From: Chrysopilus asiliformis
Taxonomy: Eukaryota > Arthropoda > Insecta > Diptera > Rhagionidae
Length of the DNA stretch: 64,000 nt
Assembly: GCA_964034945.1 (NCBI GenBank)
Contig: OZ035963.1
Coordinates: 67,848,682 to 67,912,681, forward strand
Direction of reading: 5' to 3'
The notes beneath the pieces were generated by a model, which saw nothing but the letters and a program-made list of their open reading frames with translations, was not told the origin of the DNA and searched no databases. The stretch's first letter is position 1; each line of letters starts with the position of its first letter. Below, in pieces: positions 49,901 to 61,500 of this stretch. A program made the translations under genes and the position numbers.

Positions 49901-50993
49901 AATTAAATCGGCACTTGCAGACAGATTTTTCCCGAGCAATTTTGTCCAAGATATCAAAAGTGTCCTAAAAAAGGCGATCTTCACTAGACAGTTTTTTGTC
50001 AGGTCATGAAAATTAGTGAAATTTATGTTTAATCGATACGAAGTCTAAGGAAATCGTTTTTTTTTATCAATTTTTCAAAATTTTCGTTTATTGTGGAAAT
50101 TTTTTGTGTGAAAATTTAATATCCGCTTTAAATTTTCACATTAAATTTTTAGTTTTTTAAATCCTTATCAGGCAGGTTGTGTTATTATTTAAAAATTTCA
50201 TGGAAAACTTAACAAATTTTCGTAAAAATGCTAGAAACAATGGAGTCTACTTTATGCCATACTGCAGTTTTAGTAACATTTCAGCTGAAAAGCTCGTTTT
50301 CGCATAATAAAGAATTGCGAGACACAGAAAAATAAGAATCTCGAGAGATTTTCCAACATTAATTCACGATGAAGAGACAGTCAGCCATAGAACAGTTAGT
50401 ATGTATACTAAAATAATCACGAAAAAAGGCGGAAAAGTCGGGAAAAACGTTAGAGGAGGATAGAAGTGGAGGAAATACACCCAAACAGAAAAGTAACAAA
50501 CAGACTGGAATTATGCTGACGCTGAAATGGAAAAAGCTACAATATATGATGACAAAATTGAGTGTTATGACACTGTTGTATCACTTGCCAGTATAAAAAG
50601 ACACGAGATGTACTGGAAAAATGGTAACGGGAGAAATGGCAGAAAAAAATCCCAAGTACTTGTCATAAACGATTATGAGACATGGTGGCGGGCACTCGCA
50701 GCATAACCCAACGAACCATCTAACAACCCTCTTGTGTGTTGTATAATTTTTGTGTATCATTTTGCAACCCACCCCCCCCCCCCCCCCCCCCACCCCCCTT
50801 TCCCCACCAGTTTTTCCAGCCTGCTATTCTTGTACAAACAACCATCATCAACATCGTGATTTAGTTTTCCGCCCTTTCATTTCATTTCAGTTTTGTTTCG
50901 TTTCGTTTCCCTGTAAGTTTATTATTGTTACGGCTAGGAAGTTTATTTTTTGCTAAGATCCTTTCCGCTGTTATCCTTGATGTATAATAACTA
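46906..50993. other. Non-coding stretch, nothing recognised
   Basis: Open frames are under about 75 codons. A C-rich tract with 20 consecutive C lies at 50772-50791. No gene, RNA or complete TIR element was supported. Confidence 0.5.
50772..50791. repeat. Homopolymer (C)20 in a longer C-rich tract
   Basis: Twenty C flanked by further A-interrupted C runs (50768-50798). As with the G tracts at 28503 and 32411, length in the assembly may be unreliable. Confidence 0.9.
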
Positions 50994-52452
50994 AGGTGAC
51001 CATATTCTTTTTGTGTGAATTCGGGACAGATTACTGGTGAAGGACGGCTTGATCTGGAAATTGACTTAGGCCCCAATGACTTGTTGTGTGTTAAAAATAC
51101 AACAAAACACAACAAAAATTGCGCCACAAGCAAAACGTTTAGAAAAAAACACACCTATTAAAATATTTTTGAATAAAAAGCGCCGCAGGTGAAATTTTTT
51201 CAGAAACAAATGGTTTGTCCGTATCACACTGACGATTACGATTACGATGTTATAGAGGGAGAATTATTTTACTTTACTTTAAGGTGTGCCAAGCACGAAA
51301 TGTGGTGGCCAGTGGAGCTCGGCTAGCTCTCTCCAACTGGAACACGGACAAAAGGTGAAACTATCTTGGCCAGAAGGGCCGGTTATGCTACTGTATAGGG
51401 GAAGGTGGCGGATCCATCATCAGTGCCAACCTCTCACCCCCTCGCAGCTCTACAATGCTCCGCCCCCACCACCGGAGCTATCACATCTCTCTCAAATTTA
51501 TTCAAGCATGATTAAATGCAAACTTACCTTAAACATTCCGGTTGCAGTCCGCGACTCTCAGCTATTTTCTTTGTTTTCAAGGGTTTCTTCTCTTCTCGAA
51601 TCGTCATCCTTCTCCCGTCACACTTCCCTTTCACTTCTCTTTGTCCAAAAACTCCCTCACTTCCCTTCTCCCGTCACACTTCCCTTTCACTTTTCTCCTT
51701 CCTTAATCCCTAAACTTATCCTTTCCGACTTTCCCTCCTGTTCCTTTCTTTCCCATTCGGGAAAATCTAGCTCGAAGAAGGAAGAAGTAAAAAAAACGTA
51801 ATGCGAGTTGTGTTCACGACTGACCGATCGAAAATTTTATCCAAGACTAATCCGCTGCGCTTTCTTTTTTTTTTTTGCGCATCTCGCATCAAAAAAAAAG
51901 GAATCGAGCAGACAAAGGCTTTTGTTCGAACAACCGCCAGCTAGACAAATCTACCGTATAAGGATCTCGATCATTCGATTCTATTATCAGGCGAGCTATT
52001 ATAAAAAAAAAATCTTTTTGATACGGCCTGTTCGTTAGTTGCCAGGCGGTTAAACCAGGGATTCTCAACCTTGCAAAAAGGATTTTTCTTGAAGATGAAA
52101 GAATTAATATAAGCGTTTTAACTGGCGGTCATTACAACGATTAAAATTTAAGCTTCTCGACCAATTAGATCGAAGCTTTCAACGATAGGGACATTGAAGG
52201 TTTGATCTAATTGGCCGAGGAAGCTCAATCGCGATCGTAATCGCAATCGTCCGTGTGATACAGGCATTAGATAAAGTAATTTATGAGAAAACTGCGCCGC
52301 AGGCGATCATTTTTGGGTTTCGAGGTCAATTTTTTTTAATCATTAAGAATTTACAACATTAGATTGCATAATTTTGGGACAAAAGTTTAGTTTTTGGGGA
52401 CACCGGGACAGCATGACTCAATTCAGGACATTCCAGAGCGCATGGTCACCCT
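50994..52452. mobile_element. GGTGACCATA-family TIR element carrying a nested insertion
   Basis: The left end AGGTGACCATATTC and right end GCATGGTCACCCT are inverted repeats. CGGGACAG-type text follows the left end, and TTGGGACAAAAGTTTAGTTT with GGACACCGGGACAG precedes the right. GCGCCGCAGGTGAAA occurs at 51180 and a close match, GCGCCGCAGGCG, at 52292. The 51222-52260 element separates the two, so this may be one element split by insertion or two partial copies joined. Confidence 0.55.
51222..52260. mobile_element. 1.04-kb TIR element nested in the GGTGACCATA element
   Basis: The left end TATCACACTGACGATTACGA is inverted at the right as ATCGCAATCGTCCGTGTGATA, with few mismatches over about 26 bp. 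Inside are a pyrimidine-rich zone (about 51560-51780) with a 56-bp duplication (TCTCCCGTCACACTTCCC at 51611 and 51667), a 20-bp hairpin (52152-52171 with 52204-52224), and an isolated CAGGGATTCTCAACC at 52056 that resembles a hAT end. A 171-codon frame (51286-51801, +) has no recognisable domain. No clear target duplication. Confidence 0.6.
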
Positions 52453-53917
52453 CTGTATAACTGAATAAAATATTGAAATGATTCCGGCACGAAAAAGAGT
52501 ATTTACTAGTATTATAAAATCCCTTCATGAAACTGTAATGTAGTTTGAAGCGAATTATAGTGCCAGAAAATTAATTTTTTTATAGTTATTTTAGCAAACA
52601 TGGTTCTATGTCAGAATTTAAATTGTTTGGAAAATTATTTCGAGTTTTTTTTCAAGTTTTATAAATTGGGGTGACATGCTTAAAATATGCCAGGAACATT
52701 TTTGCGTGAAGTTTCATCACGAAGAGAAGAGAATTTATTTACCGAAAAGATTTTTTTTATCCGTTAAACTTGAAATTGTTTAAAATTAATTACAGACAAT
52801 GAAATACTTGGAAGCTGTTTGTAGAAAAAACCCCACTTGATTGACCTAGATGTATGAAATAGACGCCAAAAAGTTTTTAATTTCCAGTGATTTCTTAAAG
52901 AAAGTTTAGAATGGATTTGGGACCTCTCTGCCGCCACATCCAACACTAGTAAATGGATTTTGATAAGGTTTTTAGTGTTGGGCCGTCCGTCAAGGAAAAT
53001 GTTAGCCTACTCAAACCACTCCTATCCATCCCCTCTCTTTTCTTTGCTGATTCAATGTCTTATATATTTAACTAAAAATTCACAGAAAACAGAAAAATTC
53101 AATAGTTTTGCCTACCCCAGCGACGCGGGGTACTGAAAGCTAGTAGTTTTTAAAACACTTCTCACAACAATTGTATGTTTTTAATTAAAAGAAACTCCTT
53201 GTTACATTTAAGCGCTTTTTTAATTATTTCTGCCCCCCTCGCCTACCCCCAACAAACCAAAAGACGTCGCTGCGTTAAGAATGTATGAAGAAGAAAAAAA
53301 CCCCTTCAGAGCTCGTTATCCTTTGTTCCAAACACCTTAGAATTCAATTAAAGTCATTAAATGTGACAGGGGAACGACACCTTTTTGTGCACGTATCGAT
53401 GCTGCTTTTGATATTCCTCGTGTACCTACTGATACTGCTGGATATGTTTTCATTCGTTGGTATATCCTGGAACACAACACCAGGAGTCAAAGCGTCAGGT
53501 ACAAATTAATGTGATTACGGTCATGTATAAGTAAATGTGTCACGTACAACCATATAAAAACGAATATTTTGGTGAGGGGGAGGGGGGGAGTGTTTTACAC
53601 CATCTTCCCCTACCATACTTGGCCAAGGAAAATTCCTGAGAAAAACTATACAAAACTTGTCACAAATAGCCAACAGTTAGTACTGAATTTCTACATTTTG
53701 TTTTCCAATTTGGTTTCAAATATCAAGTCCTTATCGCAAAAGTCCCAGATTTTTAACCTCGCTTATGCACTCAATTTCAGGACCTTCGCCGGATCGGATT
53801 GCAAGAACTTTTATCCCTTCACTTGAAATGCATTCCACTGTGCTGTGATCCTTAAACCAAAACGACATGTGGCTTAACACCACCTCCCTTTCCCTTTAAA
53901 AAATCTACGAATTTGCT
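52453..53917. other. Non-coding stretch with one hairpin-repeat remnant
   Basis: TGCCTACCCCAGCGACGCGG GGTACTGAAAGCTAGTA at 53109-53145 resembles the hairpin end of the dispersed family at 32638 and 46861. Open frames are short and featureless. Confidence 0.45.
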
Positions 53918-53950
53918 CATCCCCGTGGAATTAATGATTCCACGGGGATG
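53918..53950. repeat. Perfect 14-bp hairpin with 5-nt loop
   Basis: CATCCCCGTGGAAT (53918-53931) and ATTCCACGGGGATG (53937-53950) are exact inverse complements with TAATG between. No pairing continues outside the arms, so it does not look like a microRNA precursor, and no T-run or gene end is next to it. Confidence 0.9.
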
Positions 53951-54303
53951 TGGGGTGGGGGGAGGGGCGATAAAATCCCCTCCAACGACAAAAGATTTTC
54001 TGTACAGGTAACTTTTAAGATTTTAATTGCATTTTATTGTTACATGAATTGAATTTGTTTTTCTTGCTCATGTTTTGGGTTCATATACAAAGATTCTACC
54101 ACCATTCTTGCTTCTCCGTATCGTTCGAGAGTTGAATTTTAAATTGAATTTCTGTTTTTAATAGCATTGTATTATTAATGTCGTTATGAGAAGCTTAAAA
54201 AACGCGTATCAAAGACAGTACAGCGCATTTTACTTGAAATTATGTGAAATCTTTATAAAAAAAATGTTGGTATGGTGGAGATTTTCATTTTTTTAAATAT
54301 ATT

Positions 54304-54512
54304 AAGTCGCGATGCCTACTTTGAGTCGGGGCAACTTGTTGGTAACACAAGAAGTCGCATACTGGACGTCGCCGCGACGACACAGTCAAAAAATTGTCGC
54401 AAATTGAAGGCGCGATGCCTACTTTGCGTCGGCGTGACTCCTTGGTAACCCACACAGGCAACGATTGGTTGCCGTGACTACAAAGTCAAATTTAAGTCGC
54501 GATGCCCACTTT
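54304..54512. repeat. Tandem repeat, ~90-100-bp unit, two copies and a partial third
   Basis: Unit starts are AAGTCGCGATGCCTACTTTG (54305), AAGGCGCGATGCCTACTTTG (54407) and AAGTCGCGATGCCCACTTT (54494). Units share GTCGGCGTGAC and TTGGTAAC-like cores. The array is more GC-rich than its surroundings and stops where an A/T-rich tail begins. Confidence 0.75.
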
Positions 54513-55080
54513 TTTTATTTATATATTTATTTACAATGTTAGATATCTAGGCTTCCGCCTGCTCCGCTCGCTCATCACAGGTCCCTACCTTTTTTAGCAA
54601 TCAGAAAGAAAGCTATTTTACAATCACAAATGTACAAAAAAAAATCTAGGTATCTTCAAAGTGCCCTCACGAGTGAAATACGCAATTCCTACACATCCTA
54701 ATCAAATAATCTCACGCCAGCCCTAGTCGCTTGAAAAATTATTCCAACTATCACAAAATAGGTTAATATTTATCTTATCATTTCAAGGGTAGAAAAATCT
54801 ATCAGAACTCAATCGATTGGCAAATAAATTCCATTTTTACTTGCTCCACAATTTTTTTTATACGACACTACTTAAAGTGAATGTCCGGAAGGTAATGCAA
54901 TCCAAGTAAATACTTTCAGAGATCGACTCAATTTTAGATCTTATGGGGGGTTAAGAATAAAACTAAAAAAAGGCACAGAAAAACTTTCACTATTTATTAT
55001 ACAAGTTCCGAAGATAAAGGTAGTACTCGAAGGACTATGAAAGCAAAGGAGCCCAACCAAAGTCCTCCTCCTAAGTGAGT
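54513..55080 (-). mobile_element. Possible LINE 3' end inserted in the tandem repeat
   Basis: Read on the - strand, this stretch ends with CTAACATTGTAAATAAATAT and then an AT-rich tail of TAAATAAAAAAA type, directly abutting the partial third repeat unit. An A-rich tail joined to interrupted repeat DNA is what a jockey/I-like non-LTR insertion leaves. No reverse transcriptase sequence is present, so this rests on the tail only. Confidence 0.3.
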
Positions 55081-58000
55081 CTAAACAAATCCCATCTCAT
55101 TTGAATAAATTGCATGAAAAATTGGATAAGAAAAGCGTCAGCTAAAAAAAGTATCACATCAAAAACGGGATACGCATCAATTTTGCAGGGGGTGAAAAAT
55201 TCACATTTTTCCAGATGAGTCCCAGAAAATTCCCTTTAAAATATATTTCTATCAAATATCACTGAGTTGAATTTAACCCTACTTTTTCTGGGAAGGCGCC
55301 TTTCAAGTGGATAAATTTTGGGGACTAACAAATTGATAGTATGTATATCAATTTGGTGATATTCAGGATTTAAGGGGGATAATTTTTAATTTTTTTAAAG
55401 ATGTTTTTTAACGATGGCGTTAGGTTTTTTTCTCCCTTTTTTTAGTGTGAGATTTTTTTCCCGAGCATATTTTTGTCCAAGTTTTCAAAAGCGTTTTCGG
55501 AACCGCAATTATATTTTCCCTGATTTTTATTCAAAGGTGTTTTTAAAGGCGATTTTCGTTTTTTATTTATGTAAACAATTTTTGTAATTTTTACATTTCT
55601 AAATTTCGTGTGGCACGACTTATTGGTTAAAAAACTTCCGTTCATGAGGGAAAATTGTGGATTTCATTTGAGAGCTCCACATTCGAAGAGGTTTGAATCA
55701 GTTGGGGTAACTCCCATACCTAGACAAAAATTTGCTTTCCCGGATAGCACGCATAAATCCTCTAACCTGGGCCGTATTGCCAATACTTATTCAATAAAAT
55801 GCTCACGCTGCATAAAACTTCATACAAAAAATCGCGAAAAAATGGGACAGGAGTGCGGAGAATGGGAATATTAGGGAGGAGGAGTGGTGTGGTGAACACT
55901 GCCGCAGACGATTGCGACACCCAATATCACAATCGTACCTGAAGCGGTGCGGAGGCGGCTTAGAGACGGCATACCTTGTGCTAGCTCATTCGGGGATCGT
56001 GGGTTATGTCTCTAATATGCACACCTGCCACACAATAAGGTGGTATGCCTTAAACAGGGGAAGCAGGATACTGAAAAGGAGGGCATGAAAGCCCTCATTA
56101 TCCTAAAAGCTACCGGAGGGGATAAACTAAACAAATCGTGTACTTTTGACCCACAGATCAATAGACAGAGAAGAAAAAAGAAAAGACCTTGAACACCGTA
56201 GATGAGAAAAAAAAAAGGAGGATGTCGAGAGATTTTTCCCACCCCTTCTCCAGGACTTTTGTCCCAGACCAATCAGCTCATTGGCAATCTCGGGCCATAT
56301 GAACCCCTTGATAAACATCTGGATTCTAAAAAAAAGCAAAAAATCAAATATCACTCCATCGCCGTATATCTTCCCCGCTCATCCTCCGCTCATGAACACT
56401 CCCTCTGCTTAAAATTTAGTTAGTCATATTACGAAATATCATTTAATCATCTCAAACCTCATGATCGCAAAGAAAAAAAAATGTTTCTCGAATCCCGAAT
56501 CTGAAAATTAACTCATCTGAAAATGGCAAAATGAAAAAAAAACGTTTTGTGCGAAAATGAAAATACGAAGTTAAGATAAAGAACAAAATTTCCAAGTATA
56601 TTCAATCCAGTTAAATACTTATAATTTTGGAACATAATAAGTTTCAAAGTTTAGTGAAAATCTAAAGTGGCCACTCTCTAACCAAAATTAGCTTAATTCT
56701 AGACTAATTCTTAAACACTATAAATAGAAAATATAATTTTAAGTAAACAAATTTTAGTCAAAAGAAAAAAAAAATCTAGGCAAAATAGTTAATTTGATCT
56801 AGTCCATTTTAGAAAAATTGTTGTAAATTTTTGTTTTAGGCGATTTTTAAAAATTTTTTTAAATACGTCGTTTTCCTTTTTGTTTGTTTAGTAAAATAAA
56901 TGTTGATTGTAGGCTAAGCTTAGCATGAAGAAATAGAGTTGATTGAAGAGAAGAAAACGTGTTATCAGCTTCATGTTGCGAGTGGATATGATGAAAATTA
57001 TGTTGCCTGACCGTCCGTCAGCAACTGATGAAAATTATGTTGCCTGACCGTCCGTCAGTAAAGTAATGCAGCGAATTTTAAATTAAAAAGGAACGTTATC
57101 CTTATCTTATTTCGCCGAGTCTCCGTGAATTGTCGTTAGTTTCAAATTGAAGTGTAAATTTTACTTACAGGATCTGCAAATTCCTTTATAATAAATATAT
57201 TTGCATATTTTGATCGATTCTGGTATTCCTTCGTTTATGTACTAGCTGTATTTATTATATTTTTAACCGTCTCACTATTTTCTAGATTTTGTCACTAGAT
57301 CTAGAAGATCAAATTTAGGCTTAGTTATAAATTTTTAGCTTACGAACTAATTTATTATTTTAATATGTTTGTAGGTTACTTTATGTGTTTAAATTTATTC
57401 ATTTTATTTGTTTTTGTTGTTTTTGTGTTTTTCACTTTTGTATATTTTTGCACGTGTATTGCTTTTTACTATTTAGTACACATTTTGCGATATTAGCACC
57501 TTGTAGTTTTACCATCTTAACGTTTCATTAAAAGGAACTAATTTTAATATTATTTTAAACAATTTTTAAATAGATTTCACACCAAAACTTAGCTAATTCA
57601 TCTATCCATAACTTCCTAGAGCAAGTAAAATTAACTAATTTTATGCTTAGAACGTTGGTTTTTATCTTAACTTTTTAGTGTAGGTTGTAAAAATTCGTTT
57701 TTTTATTTGCCATAAAAAGGATTTTTAGTAACACAAAACTTTAAGGCGATGTTAATTAAAGATAAGACGAGGAAACTTTCAAATTAAACGGCGAATATAC
57801 GAAAAATTAGTTAGATAATAATTATTCATTTAACTTATCTCACACGAAAAGATAGTTAAAACCGGCGATTTGAGACGGCTAAATTTTGTTAGTCGATCTG
57901 ACCAAAACTCCACGGAGACTGATCTTTTTTCAAAAAGTTTTTACTCAAGTCTTCTGTCTGGATTTTAACTGTGGTTTTATACCGCTTAGTGGTCAACAAA

Positions 58001-58351
58001 GGACAACGATTTAAAAATCAAGTTTTTCAATCTCTTGTTCTGATTTGGCTACAATAGCTTAGCGCATCTGGCCTGGACTCGAATAGATTAATTGCCAAGG
58101 CAATTGTTTCCTTTTGATAAAAAGGAATCATTTTGCCTGGCAACAAATCGATTCTGCATCTCCGGTACGCACAGCTAACCGAGATCGGATAAATTTTTGG
58201 TCTTGTTGCTAATAAAAAAAATGAAAGATTTCCTAGCAAAAAAAAAGAAAAATGGTTATGTTTCCCACAGCGATCGTTACAACCATCAATCGCTTTGATA
58301 GTCCCCTGGGCGGTCAAAGGGGTTGAAAAAAACGTGTCGGTGTGGAAACAA
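55081..58351. other. Non-coding stretch downstream of element 2 pol
   Basis: 56600-58000 is very AT-rich and may include the 3' LTR of element 2, but no paired copy exists in the window to prove it. 55880-56110 is a GC-richer patch (GAAGCGGTGCGGAGGCGGCT at 55941) that I do not recognise. Its frames are interrupted. A 37-bp tandem duplication lies at 56990-57062. Confidence 0.45.
56990..57062. repeat. Two-copy tandem repeat, 37-bp unit
   Basis: ATGAAAATTATGTTGCCTGA occurs at 56991 and 57028. Each is followed by CCGTCCGTCAG. The shared 31 bp are identical, implying a recent duplication. Confidence 0.9.
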
Positions 58352-58424
58352 GCCCAACGTGGGGCTCGACCACTTCCTGAGATAAGAGTCTCATTAAGAT
58401 GTTGCAAAAATTACCTAGCCGGGC
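58352..58424 (-). pseudogene. tRNA-Lys(CUU)-like pseudogene or SINE head
   Basis: On the - strand the sequence begins GCCCGGCTAG, has the anticodon arm TGAGACTCTTATCTCA (CTT anticodon, one A missing from the loop) and ends TCGAGCCCCACGTTGGGC. These match the conserved animal tRNA-Lys(CUU) as I remember it. The D arm is replaced by unrelated A/T-rich sequence, so box A is lost, and one T is missing before the TCGA of box B. It cannot fold as a working tRNA. It could be a decayed gene, a tRNA-derived SINE head, or debris of reverse transcription near the end of element 2. Confidence 0.75.
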
Positions 58425-58436
58425 CAAACTTAGTCA

Positions 58437-58450
58437 TCCTTCTCTCTTTT
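58437..58450 (-). promoter_or_regulatory. Candidate polypurine tract of element 2
   Basis: On the - strand AAAAGAGAGAAGGA lies about 145 nt after the pol stop and is followed directly by TGAC, which could be the start of the 3' LTR. Placement is tentative because the 5' LTR was not found for comparison. Confidence 0.4.
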
Positions 58451-58595
58451 ATCTTTATAGGTAACAGGTTATTGAATGTAAACATAAACTATTCTACTAT
58501 TATAATGGCCAGCATGTTACAGTTCTGTCAACCAAAAAGAAAATTTGGAATGACATAGGTTGGAAAATATTTCATAGGTTCAAAACATAGGATGA

Positions 58596-61500
58596 CTACA
58601 GTCGAAGGTCTTTAGCATGTACCTTTCCGGTATACTTCTTATCTAAGTCTTGCACCTGATAAATAGAATTTCCGATTACTTTCAGGACTCTACACTTAAT
58701 AAATTTTCGTGCTAGTTTCGCGCTAAACTTATTTTTGGCGTCACTTAGCACAAAATTTCTCCTATAAAGTTCCTGTCCAACTAGAAACTTCCGGTCTCGG
58801 GCTCTCAGATTGTAACCCGCGGCGTATCGCTCATAAGCTTCATTTAGGTGTTTCTTTACCGATTCTCTGACTATCTGTAGTTTATCTGAACCGGAGATCA
58901 TCACTGTGTCGTCATCTAAAGTTTTCAATTTTTTTAGCAATGGGTAAGATGAGCCATGCATTATCATATTTTGTCCAAAATTGACAAAATATGGACTATG
59001 CCCTATCGCGGAATGAACAGATGTTCGTAACGCACATGCAATTTCAGGTATGCTTTTATCCCATTTTCGATGATCATCGGTTAGATATGCTCTGATCGCT
59101 GCGAGAATTGAGCGATTGACCCGCTCGGAGGCATTCGCCTGAGGTGAGTATATTGCCGTTAAGGTGTGTTTTACCGCAAAAGCTTTTAAAAAGTCCTTGA
59201 AGTCTTTTGCCGCAAACTGAGGGCCGTTGTCGGATACTACACTCTCAGGAACCCCGAACAACAGAAATACTTCTTTTTGCAGGAATTTTATAACCGATTT
59301 AGCTGTGGCTCGACGCATGGGCTTCAAGAGAACAAACTTGCTGAACTGATCTAGCACCACAAAAAGAGTTGTGTTTCCATCAGTTGACCTGGGATATGGA
59401 CCCATAAAGTCGATGAAGAGTCTTTGCCAGGGTCTCTCAACCTTCACTTGTTCACCCATTCGTGGTCGCAGAACTATGTTTGGGGATTTCGTCGACTTGC
59501 ATATCTCACAGGCGTTTATATACTCCTTCACTTGCGAAACCATTCTTGGCCAATAATAGTGTTTTCGTAGCCGATACAGAGTTTTACTTATGCCACCATG
59601 TGAAACCTGAGGTGGATCATGAGCCAAAGAAATCAAAGAGTGAGTCAAACCCGCGGGAACCCAAAGCTTCCAAACTTCGTCCTCTTGAGAAGCATCGCCG
59701 GTGCGTGGTTCGGTTCGTTTATAGATGTATCCGTCCGAGATGCACAGATCAGGCAGCTTATCTCCCTCCGAAGTTATGGTGTTTTTGAGTTCCACATATT
59801 CATCGGAAAAGAAGTGCGGAGAGCTCAAGTCAACCTCAGAGAGGAGAGCAAGCGCCTGAGCCGTGATCTCGTCCGCATACATCCTTGACAAAGCATCCGG
59901 GACAACGTTTTCACTTCCTTTTCGATGCTCGATATTGAAGTCGAAAGCTTGTAGCTTCAGGGACCAACGAGCCAACCTACCACTCAAATCCTTCTGGCTC
60001 ATTAGCCATCTCAAGCTCGCGTGGTCGGTGACAATGGTGAAGGGCAGCCCCTCGACATATGGACGAAACTTTTTGATGCACAATACCGCAGCCAAGCATT
60101 CCAGCTCTGTGATGCTGTAGTTTTTTTGTGCAGCATTAAGCTTCTGGGAAACATATGCGATGGGCCGCTCCTCACCATTGTCACCCGTTTGGCACAAAAC
60201 GCCACCAACACCTGAAGTGCTGGCGTCACACTGGACCGAGAAAGGTTTGGTGAAATCTGGAGTGACTAGAACTGGAGCACTACATAAGGCATCTTTGAGC
60301 CTATTAAAAGCAGCTTGTGCTTCGGCTGTCCATTTAAATCCAGAGATGTTCTTCTTCAAACAGTTCGTGATAGGTGAAGCGAGGCTGGAGTAGTTTGGCA
60401 CAAACCTCCTATACCATCCTGTCATGCCGAGAAAACGGCGCACCTGTTTGACAGAAGTTGGTGCAGGAAACTGGGCCACCGCTTCCACCTTCATCGGATC
60501 TGTTTTTAGAGTTCCATCTCCGACGATGTAGCCGAGGTATTTTAGCTCCTTTCGACAGAAACTACTTTTTTGGATGTTGATGGTTAAGTTCGCACGGCGC
60601 AAACACCTTGAAACCTCGGATAGAATTCGAAGATGGAGATCGAAAGTCGGGGAGACGATAAGAAGGTCATCGAGGTATACAAATACGTAACGACGCAACT
60701 CGGGTTGCATAAAGGACATGACCTTATCCATTAAACGACACATACGCTGAGGTGCGTTGCATAACCCAAACGGCATCACGGTAAATTGGTACAGGGGACG
60801 ACCTGGCACGGTGAAAGCAGTCACCTCTCGAGATTTTGCCTCGAGAGGTATCTGCCAGAATGCGTCTTTTAAGTCTAGACTCGAAATGTAGCGCGAATCC
60901 TCCAGACGGCTTAAAAGGCCGTCTATGTGGGGGAGAGGATAAGCATCTCTCACTGTAACCCCGTTGACTTTCCGGGAATCCAAGCAAAGACGAACTTTGC
61001 CAGGTTTCCGGACAAGTACAACGGGCGAGTTCCAGGGAGAGATGCTTTCTTCAATCACCCCAAGCGCTAACATTCGGTCTAGCTCAGCATACATAAGCCC
61101 CTGTACCGCGGGAGACACCGGATAGTGCCTCTGTTTAATTGGGTTAGCCCCGTTTACGTCGATTACGTGCTCCTCTAATGTGGTGTGGCCTAAACCCATG
61201 GTCTCACAAGAGGGGAGACACGCAATCACGTCCTGCAGCTTCCGTTTCGCCTCAGTGGACAAGACATGGCAAACATTGTTTTCTTCGTCTGTATTTGTAG
61301 GGTTTAGCTCTTCAACAACCAGATTTGGCATAATCCCAAACTGCTCCCAAAAATCCACTCCTAAGTAGAGGGATTGGCTCAAACTTGGTACCACGTATAG
61401 CGTGAGATTAATTTCTTTGTTTCGAAATTTTACCGCGGCCTTGACGTAACCGATTATGGATTGCTTACGTCCGTCAGCAGTTTGAACGTGTGATTTAAGT

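Noticed and set aside
51286..51801. 171-codon + strand frame inside the nested element
   Set aside because: Ser/Pro/Leu-rich because of a CT-rich tract with a 56-bp duplication; no transposase motif visible.
52056..52070. hAT-like terminus CAGGGATTCTCAACC
   Set aside because: No matching opposite end or 8-bp target duplication was found.
55880..56170. GC-richer patch that might be an exon or element coding remnant
   Set aside because: All frames are interrupted or lack any recognised motif; no splice context could be supported.
58046..58160. Possible second tRNA-like structure on the + strand (TAGCTTAGCGCATC box-A-like text)
   Set aside because: Box B match is poor and the arms do not pair convincingly.
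58027..58407. 126-codon - strand frame downstream of pol, possible env
   Set aside because: It overlaps the tRNA-Lys-like sequence and shows no signal peptide, cleavage site or envelope-like features.
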